Below, one piece after another: positions 30,167 through 39,345 of a stretch of 64,000 bases of DNA. Origin of the DNA: Emiliania huxleyi CCMP1516 (Eukaryota > Haptophyta > Isochrysidales > Noelaerhabdaceae); NCBI RefSeq assembly GCF_000372725.1, contig NW_005200291.1, forward strand, positions 123,535 through 187,534, given 5' to 3'. The notes below the pieces were generated by a model that worked only from the letters and a program-made list of their open reading frames with translations, had not been told where the DNA came from and ran no database searches. The position numbers and the translations under genes were made by a program. Numbering within the stretch: the stretch's first letter is position 1; each line of letters opens with the position of its first letter.

Positions 30167-30955
30167 GAGCGATTCGGCATTTTTTGTATGTATGTGCAAA
30201 GAGAGAGCTCAACTTTCATGTCACTGAACGAGTGAGTCACTGTCTCATGTCAACGTACTTTGGTGGGAGGAGACACGGCCGGCGGGGTCCCCGGCGGGGG
30301 GCGCGGAGTCCGGAGAGCGGAGTGGTTGCGTTCCGGAGACTGGGGGCCTGCGTGACCGCTCGGGAGTACGGGAGAGCGCCACTTAGAGCGCCGGTGCGCG
30401 GTCGACCCCCCCCGCCCGCGCTCCCGCGGCGGTCCCGCCGGCCGCGCGCCCCCCGTCCCCGTGTGTGGTGTGCGAGTGCGTGTGGTCGGTCGTTCGGTTA
30501 TACGAGGTAGTCCTTGCATTACGGCTTGTTCCCTCTCGTGGAGTCGGACTCGGTCTCGCGCCTCGCGGCTCCTGACGAAATGTGCTGAAACTCTTGTGCA
30601 CCGTCCGCACCGATGAGTGAGCTGATTTGCTGAGATGCCACTTGCTGATGCTCTTGCTGTGTCCTCTCCTGTGTGTGTTGTGAAGGAGTGAACGTACGTA
30701 AAAGACAAAAGAGCGACGGAGACTGCGCGGACGAGTTGCAAGTATGGAAGGACCGACGCTAGACGTGCGTTCGTGCGGTCCCGGCAACCGAACCACTCAC
30801 CACACCCCGCGACCGACGAGCGCGACGTGCCGACGTCGTCTCGATGCGGTGTACATAACAATGCGATGTGTGTGAGTATGACTAACTCCTGCCTCCCCGC
30901 AGCCAGCAACGAAAGGCGAGGGGGCGGGATGCGGGGTGCGGGGATCGAGAGCGAT
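30167..30955. other. Convergent intergenic gap
   Basis: 3' regions of the methyltransferase (+) and OMP decarboxylase (-). Several Arg-rich open frames but no supported gene, and no copy of the dispersed repeats. Confidence 0.5.
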
Positions 30956-32027
30956 TCAGGCCGGCGGCGCGGCGCCGCGCGCCTCCGCCACGACCGCCTC
31001 CGCCGCAACCCTCGGCTCGTCTGCGCGCGTGATAGGCCTTCCGACGACGAGCGACGTGGCACCGGCGGCCATCGCCTGGGCGGGCGTCATGACGCGCCTA
31101 CGGGACGCAGGGGCGGCACGTCTGGGGCGTGTGCTCGGCGGGCCAACGCCCCGGCGTGTGCAAGGGCGCGCTTTTGGTCGCCGACTGCGGCGCCCGCCGG
31201 CCGGATGCCGGGCACGACGAGCTGAAAGGTGGGCCCGCACGCCTACGCGCGCGCTTGTGGCGTGGGCTCGCGCGGGGGGCGCTAGCGGATGCGAGCACAC
31301 GCGGCTAGGTCTCTTGGCGGGCGAGACGGGGCCGGGTGCGGATGGGTGAGGCGAGGCGGGGCCGGGTGGAGGCGGGGTGAGGCGGGGCGGGGCGGGACGC
31401 TCGCCTCCCGGATGGCGCTGATCTCCGCGGCGGAGCAGACGACGCCATCCATGCCGCATCTGTGGGAGAGGAGGGCGGGGCGGGGTCCGGTCCGCTGGGC
31501 GGGCGGCGGCGGCAGGCGGGGCGGCGAGGACGGGAGGGGAGCGGGCGCGGGAGGCGGCAAGCGCACTCTTTGGCGAGCTTGGCGAGCCGGACGACCTGCT
31601 CTCGCACGGGCGGCGCCTGCCCGACCGCCACCAGGTCCGCGTCGTCCAGGCTCGTCAGCACTGTCACCGCCAGCATCGCCGGCCGCGGCACTCCCAGCCG
31701 CTCCGCCTCCTCTGCCGCCGCCGCCGCCGCGGCGCGCATCATCTCTGGACCGCCACCGGCGTGGACGTTGAGCAGCGCGGCGCCGAGGCCGACCGTCGCG
31801 CGCACCGCGCCGGCGACCGTGTTCGGAATGTCGTGGAACTTGAGGTCGAGGAAGAGCGGCGCGGAGCCCGCCGCCTCGACGACGGAGCGGACGCCGGCGG
31901 CGCCGTGGGCGCAGAAGAACTCGAGGCCGAGCTTCACGCCGAGCCCGGGCATCTGGAGAGAGCCGACCATGCTCGTGGCCGCCTCAAGGTCGGGCGTGTC
32001 GACAGCGACGAACACGGGCGTAGCCAT
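30956..32027 (-). CDS. pyrF: Orotidine 5'-phosphate decarboxylase, stand-alone form
   Basis: Catalyses the last step of UMP synthesis. Four exons: 31567-32027, 31405-31459, 31172-31221 and 30956-31097. Introns: 31460-31566 (GT), 31222-31404 (GC donor), 31098-31171 (GC donor AAAA|GCGCGCC; the next exon also begins GCGCG). Family blocks: VFVAVDTPDLEAA, VKLGLEFFCAHG, the catalytic DLKFHDIPNT (DxKxxD), LLNVHAGGGPEMM, CGMDGVVCSAAEI, LVVPGIRPAGAAVGDQK, RVMTPAQAMAAGATSLVVGR and PITRA. The length is that of bacterial-type OMP decarboxylase. No orotate phosphoribosyltransferase domain is attached on either side, unlike the bifunctional enzymes of many eukaryotes. No targeting leader is obvious. Confidence 0.93.
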
Positions 32028-32510
32028 TGTCCGTCACTCGGCGGCAGAAGCGGCGGCAAATGAGAAGAAAAACGGGCCTTGCATCACAAGCTTGGGTCCG
32101 AAATCGCACAGCGACAGTTGTCACGCAACACGGTCCCCCCGCAGGCAGGCAGGCAGCCTTTCTCTTTGGTCACTTTCGAAGCTTCCGACTGAGCGAGTGA
32201 CGGGTAATCGTGGCCGTGGCCAAGAAAATCCAAATATTAAGGGCGAAGACGGCTGCCTAGGACACAGAGGACCTGTCGGACCAGCTGCTGCCCAAGAAGG
32301 TCGAGGCGTGGGCGCCGGGGCAGTGAGAAGCCCGCGCAGTTGTTTTGGAAGAAAGAAAGAAAAAGAGGACCCAAGGGAGGGATGGGAGGACGGCACGCCC
32401 CCACCACCAGTTGTTTTGGACGAGAAATACGCGCCGCTTTTCTTTTTGCTACCACAGAAGCTTCCAGCTGGTCGACTCGTCGGTACGAGACCGCAGAGAC
32501 ACATTCACGC
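32028..32510. other. Divergent promoter region with an R2 fragment
   Basis: Shared upstream region of OMP decarboxylase (-) and the lumen-type protein (+). 32345-32415 is a minus-strand fragment of repeat R2 (AAGAAAGAAAAAGAGGACCC then AAGGGAGGGATGGGAGGACG). Confidence 0.5.
32345..32415 (-). repeat. Dispersed repeat R2 fragment
   Basis: Reverse complement carries GGCGTGCCGTCCTCCCATCC and CTCCCTTGGGT followed by a CTTTCTTT tail, as in the copies at 39110 and 55190. Confidence 0.7.
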
Positions 32511-33217
32511 ATGCGTCTGCCCGCGCCTCCCAAACTCGACAACGCTGTCGCCGCGCCTCTCCTCGCGCTGCTGCTCACGGCTGCGGCGCCGCCGCTGCTG
32601 CTCTCGCCTTCTCCGGCGCTCGCCGCCGCCTCCACCTCGCCGACCTCGACGGAGCTCTCGCGGCTCTCCGCCGGCCTCGCCCGCGTCGACTACCTGCTGC
32701 GCGACTGGGACCGGCTGACGACGGTGTGCAACGGTGTGCAGGACGCGACCGAGGCAAAGCAGGTGGCGCGAACGATCGGCGACCAAAAGTGCTCAAAATC
32801 GCCACTCATCGTGCAGCGCTACATTGGCGCGTCGTCGACGCTCGATCCGCTTTTCAAGGCGGACAAGCTGATGATCCGGGCGGCGTCGCTTGTCGCTCCG
32901 GAGCAGCAGGAGGAGTACAGCTCGGCGGTGGACGTGTACATTCGCGAGCAGCAGATGTCCTCCACGATGGCGTACACCTCGTCGTGGTCGGGGAGCGAGA
33001 ACCCGAACGGCTCGGTGTGTGCCGGGGGCGGGAGGGAGGAGCCCGTCCTCGGGGTGGTGGACGCGCCCCGTCACCCCCGCCGTGGCGCGGTTCGCAGGTG
33101 GAGCAGATCGAGGAGAACCTACTCGAGGCGAAGAAGGAGGTGCTCGAGACGCAGGCGGCCTTGCGCACTATCGTGCGCCTGCTCGGCCTGCCGCCGGCGC
33201 CGCCCTTTGCAGAGTGA
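32511..33217 (+). CDS. Conserved plastid lumen-type protein of unknown function
   Basis: Two exons, 32511-33014 and 33098-33217, with a GT-AG intron of 83 bases. The leader, ending in LLLSPSPALAAAST, has a hydrophobic core and an AxA cleavage motif typical of lumen proteins. The mature part reads RVDYLLRDWDRLTTVCNGV, KSPLIVQRYIGASSTLDPLF, KADKLMIRAASLVAPEQQ, YIREQQMSSTMAYTSSWSG and, in exon 2, VEQIEENLLEAKKEVLETQ. I recall this pattern (VQRY, ADKLM, MAYTSSW) from conserved photosynthetic-eukaryote proteins without assigned role. About 208 residues, all-helical. Convergence of exon 2 onto the known C-terminal helix supports the splice. Confidence 0.65.
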
Positions 33218-33224
33218 GGGACCC

Positions 33225-33315
33225 GGGGTGTTTTCAGTGTATGTGGCTCTCACAACATACCCGAAGGTGGAAGACTTCATGACTACTGCTGTTGTCAGGG
33301 TTTCCGATGTTGAGT
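33225..33315 (+). repeat. Dispersed repeat R1 between two genes
   Basis: GTTTTCAGTGTATGTGGCTC ... CATACCCGAAGGTGGAAGAC ... TTGTCAGGGTTTCCGATG. It starts eight bases after the preceding stop codon. Confidence 0.7.
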
Positions 33316-33499
33316 AATAAGTTCGAGGTGAGCCTTGAGCGGTCGGGTTCACACCACCGCCGAGAAAACGCATGCCTCGCCGATTTCTCTTTCTCAGGCC
33401 ACTTCCGATCGCTTCGGCTGCGTTCGACACGGCAACGAGCTGCCAACCATAGCGACCTTTCTGCTAGCTGTTGCTGCGCTGCGGAAGCCTGGGCATCGC

Positions 33500-34059
33500 A
33501 TGTGCCGCTTGGGCGGCCGCATGGCTGCCAGTGGCGCCGCGGTGGCCTCCGGCACGCTGCCTGATATGCTGAGGCGCATGGACTCCAGTGCCAAGCGCGA
33601 GCTGATGGCGGACCCGCAGAATGAGGCGCTGTACCCGAACCAGGAGTCGCGCGAGAGCTTCGGCCATTATGTCGAGTGCCAGCCCGACCCGCTTCCGCAG
33701 CCGTACCTCGTCGCAGCGAGCGCCAGCATGTGCGGTGAGCTCGGGCTGAGTGCCGAGGAGGCCAAGGAGGATGGGTTCGTGCGGCTCTTCTCCGGTGACC
33801 TACGCGACGCGACCCTCCGTGCGATCGCCACCCCCTACGCCGTCTCCGTCTTCGGCAGCCCGATCTGGGCGCCCGACCCGTTTGGGCGCGGCAACGGGTA
33901 CGGCGACGGCCGCGCGGTGTCGCTGGGCGAGGTCGAGTGCGGCGGCGGGTCGCGGTGGGAGCTGCAGCTCAAGGGTGCAGGCACGACCCCCTTCTCGCGC
34001 GGCGGCGACGGTCGCGCCGTGCTTCGCTCGAGCGTGCGCGAGTACCTCGTCTCCGAGGC

Positions 34060-34097
<38 letters not shown>

Positions 34098-37000
34098 CAA
34101 CACACACACACACACACACTTGCCCACACACTCACGGGCACACACGCGCAGGCACGGGCACACTCGCGCACACACCGCCGCCTCCCCGCGCTTCCCAAGC
34201 TCCGAGCCGGTCGGTCGTGCGGGTAGGCGATGCACCACCTCGGCATCCCGACGACGCGCGTCCAGTCTAGATGCGCGAGCGAGAACACACACCCGCTCCC
34301 CGCCGCGAGGGCGACGCGTGCTCGGCTGCATCCGCCGCGTCCTCGCACCGGCCAGTGCACGAGCAACCCGCTCTCCCTCCCCGCCACCAGCTGGCCGGAG
34401 AGAGAGCCCTAGCCCCTCCCCCTCCCGCAGGCGCGCCCTCTCGCTGGTCGCCTCGTCGACGCAGCGTGTGCGCAGGATGTGGTACAAGGAGGGCGACCGC
34501 GGCGGCAGGGACCACCCGCCCGACACGCTGGTCACCGAGCGCTGCGCGATCACCTGCCGCGCCGCCCCCTCCTTCCTTCGCGTGGGTGAGCCGAGACACT
34601 CCCCTCGGGCCGCTCCTCTCGCCCGCCCGGCTCCCCCCCTCCCTCTCCCACGCCCCTCCCTTCCCCCTCCCCGCGCCTCTCCCGCACCTCTCCCGATGCC
34701 CCTCCCCAGGCCACCTCGAGCTCCACTCCCGCCGCGCCTCCCGCCCCGCCGACCGGGGCGGAGAGCACGACCCCGAGCCGACGGCGGCGGAGGCGCGCCG
34801 CATGCTGCTGCAGCTCTTCGACGCCGCAGTGCGGAGGGAGTTTGCGGCCGAGGTGGACGGCGCGGCGCCGCTGCCGCAGCGGGTCGTCGGCGTGGTGCGC
34901 GCCTTTGCGGCGCGGCAGGCGGCGCTGACGGCGGGCTGGCTGAGGGTGGGGTACGTGCAGGGCAGCACGCAGCAGCGGAGGAGGACGCGTCACCCCGGCC
35001 GCGCCTCGGCTGCACCTCGGCTGCCCCTCGGCCGGTAGGGAACATGAACTCGGACAACATGCTCCTCTCTGGCCGGACGATGGCACCGCAGCCTCTAGAT
35101 GCACAACGCACGCCCTCCGCCCCTCCGGCAAGCACCCGAGGGGGCCCGCACCCGGCCGCACTCGCCTGCAGCGCTGCCCATGCTCACGGGGCGACTCACC
35201 CGTACTCGCCGCCCTCCTCTTCCCTGCGAGGCCCGGAGTGCAGTGCGCGGCACTGCGCCCACGCCCTGACGCTGCGTGTGGCACGCGGCAGGACTACGGC
35301 CCCTTTGGCTTCGTCGAGCAGTACGAGCCGCTCTGGTCGCCCTTCACCTCGGACGCAGAGCGAAAGTTCGGGTTCGAGCGACAGCCCGTCGCAGCGCAGG
35401 TCGCGGCAAAGAGCCGAGAACTGCCGCCGAGATACCAGCCGAGATGCAGCCGAGATGGCGAGGCTGGGACGGACCCGCTCCGAGCGCGCAGCCCGCGCTG
35501 CCCGGTTGGATTGGCCGGATCTGACTCAAACTAGGTCACCGTGCTGACCCTCGCGCGCTTTAATTGATTAATTCATTTAAGTATTAATTAATCAAACTAG
35601 GTCAACGTGATGACCCTCGCGCGCGCGCTGCTGCCGCTGCTCTCGCAAGGCGACGATGGCAACGGCGGGGCGGGGCCTCGGCGGCGCCGCAGCGCTGCGG
35701 ACGTGTCCCGCCCGACGTGCCCGCAACGTGTCCCGTAGGCGGGATGCGACTCGACGAGGCGGCGGTGTCGCAGCTGCAGGCGGGGGGCGAGATGCGGCCG
35801 AGAGATGCGGCCGAGAGATGCGGCCGAGATGCGGCCGGGAGATGCGGCCGAGGTGTCCTCTCCCCCCCCGTCCAGGCGGTGGTGGAGGACGAGTACCCGC
35901 AGCTGCTGCGCGCGGAGTTGGGCGCCATGCACGCCGCCAAGCTCGGCCTGGCTACTTGGGACCAGGCCAGCCGCCGCCGAGCCGCTCGCTCGCGCGCGCT
36001 TGTGACACGTCCGTGACGCAATCACGCCACGACTGGCAGGCCGCCGCCGAGGAGCTGCTCGCGCCGCTCAAGCTGCTGATGGAGCGGAGCCAGCTCGACT
36101 ACACTCTCTTCTGGAGGCAGCTCTCCCACCTCTCGGACGCCGCCCTCGCCGCCGCCGCCGGCGGGCAGCCCGCCGCCGCGCAAGCTGTGCTCGCGCCCGC
36201 TTGCTACGAGGCCGAGGCGATGGCCGAGCGCGAGGGCGAGTGGGCGGCGTGGCTGAAGGCGTACGCCTCGCGCATCGCCGCGGAGGGTGCGGCACGCCCG
36301 AGAGCAAGCCGAGAGGAGCTGAGAGGAGAGCAGCCGAGAGGAGCTGAGAGGAGAGCAGCCGAGAGGAGCTGAGAGGAGAGCAGCCGAGAGGAGCTGAGAG
36401 GAGAGCAAGCCGAGAGGAGCTGAGAGGAGAGCAGCCGAGAGGAGCTGAGAGGAGAGCAGCCGAGAGGAGCTGAGAGGAGAGCAGCCGAGAGGAGCTGAGA
36501 GGAGAGCAGCCGAGAGGAGCTGAGAGGAGAGCAGCCGAGAGGAGCTGAGAGGAGAGCAGCCGAGAGGAGCTGAGAGGAGAGCAGCCGAGAGGAGCTGAGA
36601 GGAGAGCAGCCGAGAGGAGCTGAGAGGAGAGCAGCCGAGAGGAGCTGAGAGGAGAGCAGCCGAGAGGAGCTGAGAGGAGAGCAGCCGAGAGGAGCTGAGA
36701 GCAGAGCAGCCGAGAGGAGCTGAGAGGAGAGCAGCCGAGAGGAGCTGAGAGGAGAGCAGCCGAGAGGAGCTGAGAGGAGAGCAGCCGAGAGGGGCTGAGA
36801 GGACGGCGGAGAGGAGGCCGGGAGGAAGCCGAGAGGAGCTCTCGCCCCGAGGACTTCCCCGCGCCCACTGAGCCTGCGGTGCCGCTGCGAGCAGTCTGCT
36901 CACACCTCCACACTTCTCCCTGTGGGCAGGTCGCCCCGCCTCCGAGAGGCAGGCGGAGATGCGACGCGCCTCGCCGAAGCGCGCCGCCTGCCGGGAGGGG

Positions 37001-37603
37001 ACGGGAGGGGGGGGCGGGGGGCGAGCCGCGCCTCCTTCACACCTCGAGCCGTGAACAGGTACATCCCGCGCGAGTGGATGCTCGTCAAGGCGTACGAGGC
37101 GGCGGAGCGAGGCAGCGCCCTCCGCCCCCCCACAGAGCTCGGGAGCCGCGCCACTCGAGACTGCACCTCGACCGCACCGCCCGCTGCAGGCGACCAGTCG
37201 GTCGTCCACCAGCTGGAGGCGCAGCCCGCGGACCGGGGGGGCGGCACGAGGCACGCTGCTGGCGCACCCGTCACCCCCCCCCCTCCCCTCCCCCCTTCTC
37301 AGGAGCTGTTCAGCGCCCCGTACGAGGAGCAGTCCCCCGCCCTGGAGCAGCTCTACTACCGGCGGACACCGGACGAGTTCCGGCGCAAGGCGCCGCACCG
37401 CCCTCGCCCCGCTCGCGCTCACGCACGCACGCAAGCACGCACGCAAGCACGCACGCACGCACGCACGCAAGCACGCACGCACGCACGCACACGCGCACGC
37501 ACGCACGCACGCACATTGACGACACAAGAATGGCTGGTAGTATACTAAGAGCAAGCGCCCGCGGCTCCAGGCGGGCGTCTCTTTCTTCAGCTGATCCTCG
37601 TAG
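33500..37603 (+). CDS. SELENOO: Selenoprotein O (protein AMPylator), Sec at third-last codon
   Basis: SelO is a mitochondrial pseudokinase that AMPylates proteins. Fifteen exons; introns 34058-34226, 34256-34430, 34586-34709, 34962-35038, 35083-35291, 35400-35600, 35659-35738, 35780-35875, 35966-36039, 36287-36929, 36979-37058, 37112-37189, 37219-37302 and 37390-37570. Eleven donors are GC, three GT (3rd, 6th, 10th). Blocks: [72 protein letters not shown], the metal/base motif [11 protein letters not shown] and [39 protein letters not shown] and [16 protein letters not shown]. The last exon reads AGVSFFS, then in-frame TGA (37592-37594), Ser, Ser, TAG, matching the Sec-Ser-Ser end of Sec-containing SelO. 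Start at 33500 is the first ATG after a repeat. Confidence 0.92.
35526..35624 (+). repeat. Duplicated acceptor and exon start in SelO intron 6
   Basis: 33 bases beginning TCAAACTAGGTCA occur at 35526-35558 and again at 35592-35624 with two differences. They are separated by an AT-rich spacer (TTTAATTGATTAATTC...), rare in this genome. Each copy holds an AG acceptor and the first codons of exon 7. Confidence 0.85.
36300..36825 (+). repeat. 25-base tandem array in SelO intron 10
   Basis: About 21 near-identical copies of GCCGAGAGGAGCTGAGAGGA plus GAGCA, with GCCGAG at the start of every unit. The unit contains no stop in any frame, so it opens artefactual frames on both strands. Confidence 0.95.
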
Positions 37604-37838
37604 GCGCGTGCCACACGCCGGCACGCGCCCCTCCCCCCGGCCGGCGGCCCCTCCCGCAAGGCGGGGCCAGGGCGCACGAGGGCGGTGTGGCGGGGAGGGC
37701 GCACGGTGTGCGGAGCGCGCGCAGTGCGCGCGTTTGCGCCGCCGCCGCCGCCCGCACCCGCTCACGCGCCAGCCCCCTGCACCAGCCCCCCGCACCGGCC
37801 CCCACGCGCCGCCGCTCGGCCGGGAGTCAGCGCCACGC
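37604..37838 (+). other. SelO 3' untranslated region
   Basis: Very GC-rich, with GGCGCACGAGGGCGGTGTGG- and GCGCGCGCAGTGCGCGCG-type self-complementary stretches. It leads into the SECIS candidate. Confidence 0.5.
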
Positions 37839-37915
37839 AGCCACCGCGCGACATGACGCGGCAGGGCACAAAGCCCCCTTCCAGGGCCCTCCCTGCTGCT
37901 GAGCTGCCTGTGGCT
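37839..37915 (+). promoter_or_regulatory. Candidate SECIS element of the SelO mRNA
   Basis: The RNA can fold as a eukaryotic SECIS. Helix 1 is AGCCAC (37839-37844) with GTGGCT (37910-37915). The non-Watson-Crick core is ATGA (37853-37856) facing GA (37901-37902). Helix 2 includes GCAGGG (37861-37866) with CCCTGC (37891-37896). AAA at 37870-37872 opens the apical loop, where GCCC/GGGC can form the extra small stem of type II SECIS. It starts about 235 bases after the stop. Thirteen bases between ATGA and AAA is slightly long. Identified by eye, not by a folding program. Confidence 0.55.
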
Positions 37916-38549
37916 TCGGCGCTAACCCGCCCCACCACCTCAACCGACCACTGTCGCCCTCCAACCATACTACGAGCTACCCCAGGCTAGTACCAGAAAC
38001 CACTCTGTCACAAACGCCGCCCTCGAGGCGAGCCTCGACGCTCCGAAGACGCAGACGGCCGGTCTCGTGGCTCTCGCGACACTCCGAGACTCGTAAAAGT
38101 CGTATCTGCTCGGGCGTCGGGGCGGGCCTCTCGCTTTGACGTCCCTCTGCGTCTGGGTCCCTGGCTGTGCCTGTGTGCGGCGTGTGTTTCAAAGCCCTGA
38201 TGTTTTTCTGTTATCTGTTGTGTAATCTCACATAATATCATCTGAAGTGTTTGCACACGGTTTCCGCGTCCCTCGCGGCGCTTGTGTATTTGGAAGAATT
38301 GTTGCGGCAAGCACAGGAGGCGCGCACTAGTCACAGGCACGCAGCGGGAGCCGGGAGGCGACAGCACAGTGTCTCACCCGCCACCGGAGAGGGGGGGTGG
38401 GGGGGGGGGGTAGAGGCCGGTCTCGCCGCTGCGCACTCCTTCTGAGCCGAAGACAACACACACGCGGCCGTGAGGGCGGCGATCGCCTGCGGGGCAGCCG
38501 CCGCCGCCTGCCGCTCCGCGCGCGCAGCGGCGCGCGGCACCCTCCCACC
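37916..38549. other. Convergent intergenic gap
   Basis: Between the SelO 3' end and the small minus-strand gene. A G-run lies at 38391-38410. No gene or repeat copy recognised. Confidence 0.5.
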
Positions 38550-39036
38550 TCACACCCACTCGACGCCAGCCTTGCGTTGCGCAAACCAGCAGCAATAGTA
38601 GGGGATGACGGTGCCGAGCGTCCAGACGCTAATGGCGAAGGTGTAGCCCTTCCACTTGTTCTTGGCCCAGTCGGCCTGGAACGTGAAGCACGGGTTGTTG
38701 GCGTGCCCGCCGCCGCCCATGCCACCGCCCATCCCGCGCGCGGCGGCGCGCTGGCCGAGCTTGGCAACCGCGGATGTCCTGCGAGGGGAGGGCGGGGGAG
38801 GGCGGGGTGGGAGGGGGTGGAGGCGTCGGCCGTGGCGCACGCGCCGTAGTCGCAAAGGCACAGGCAGACGGTGAGAGGCCGAAGCCGGGGGGAAGCACAA
38901 AGCAAGAACGGGGAAGGGGCGGGGGAGCGGGGGGGGGGGAGAGTAGCAAGTGCGGGGCGGCCGCGGCAGCGCCGCCGCGCGCGGCTCCCGTTATCGTAGA
39001 GAGGGGGGCAGGGGAAAGGGTTCGCCTGGCGAGCAT
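38550..39036 (-). CDS. Small mitochondrial inner-membrane protein, COX7C-like
   Basis: Model: exon 1 from ATG 39036 to 38981, MLARRTLSPAPLSTITGAA, a basic presequence; intron 38779-38980 with GC donor and CCTCGCAG acceptor; exon 2 38550-38778, TSAVAKLGQRAAARGMGGGM then FTFQADWAKNKWKGYTFAIS and VWTLGTVIPYYCCWFAQRKA. The product has about 94 residues, one membrane span and a basic end (QRKAG). Size, presequence and the pattern of aromatic start, span with GxxxP and QxxK end resemble cytochrome c oxidase subunit 7C, but identity is too low to be sure. It could be another single-span respiratory-chain subunit. The splice is inferred. Confidence 0.5.
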
Positions 39037-39104
39037 CTCTTGTTCGGCTCTCGGCGAGCAGTACTTCGGCGATAGCGAAAAGAATATTGATGTCGGCAGG
39101 TTGT

Positions 39105-39345
39105 AGGGTGGAAGTGACAAGGGAGAGAACGACGAGAGTGGGACGGCCGCGAGGTGGCATGAAGGTTGCAGCGAGAATCGGCGAGAGACTGCGAAAAGAG
39201 ATAGGAAGAGGCAGACTCCCTAGGGTGGGCGACGGCTAGCGCATCACACTCCTCTCCTTAAAATCCCTGTGTGGTGGCGGCGTGCCGTCCTCCCATCCCT
39301 CCCTTGGGTTGTCTGTTTTCTTTCTTTCTTTTTTTAGGGTGAACC
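39105..39345 (+). repeat. Dispersed repeat R2, near-complete copy
   Basis: Runs AACGACGAGAGTGGGACGGC, GAAGGTTGCAGCGAGAATCG, GGGTGGGCGACGGCTAGCGC, CCTTAAAATCCCTGTGTGGT, GTGCCGTCCTCCCATCCCTC, CTTGGGTTGTCTGTTTTC and a (CTTT)n tail. The same order is found at 52180-52350 and 55190-55430. Confidence 0.8.

Noticed and set aside
36022-37704. Long minus-strand open frame of about 560 codons made of [17 protein letters not shown] repeats
   Set aside because: It is produced by the 25-base intron repeat, whose length is not a multiple of three and which lacks stops in all frames. The plus strand here carries the SelO exons.
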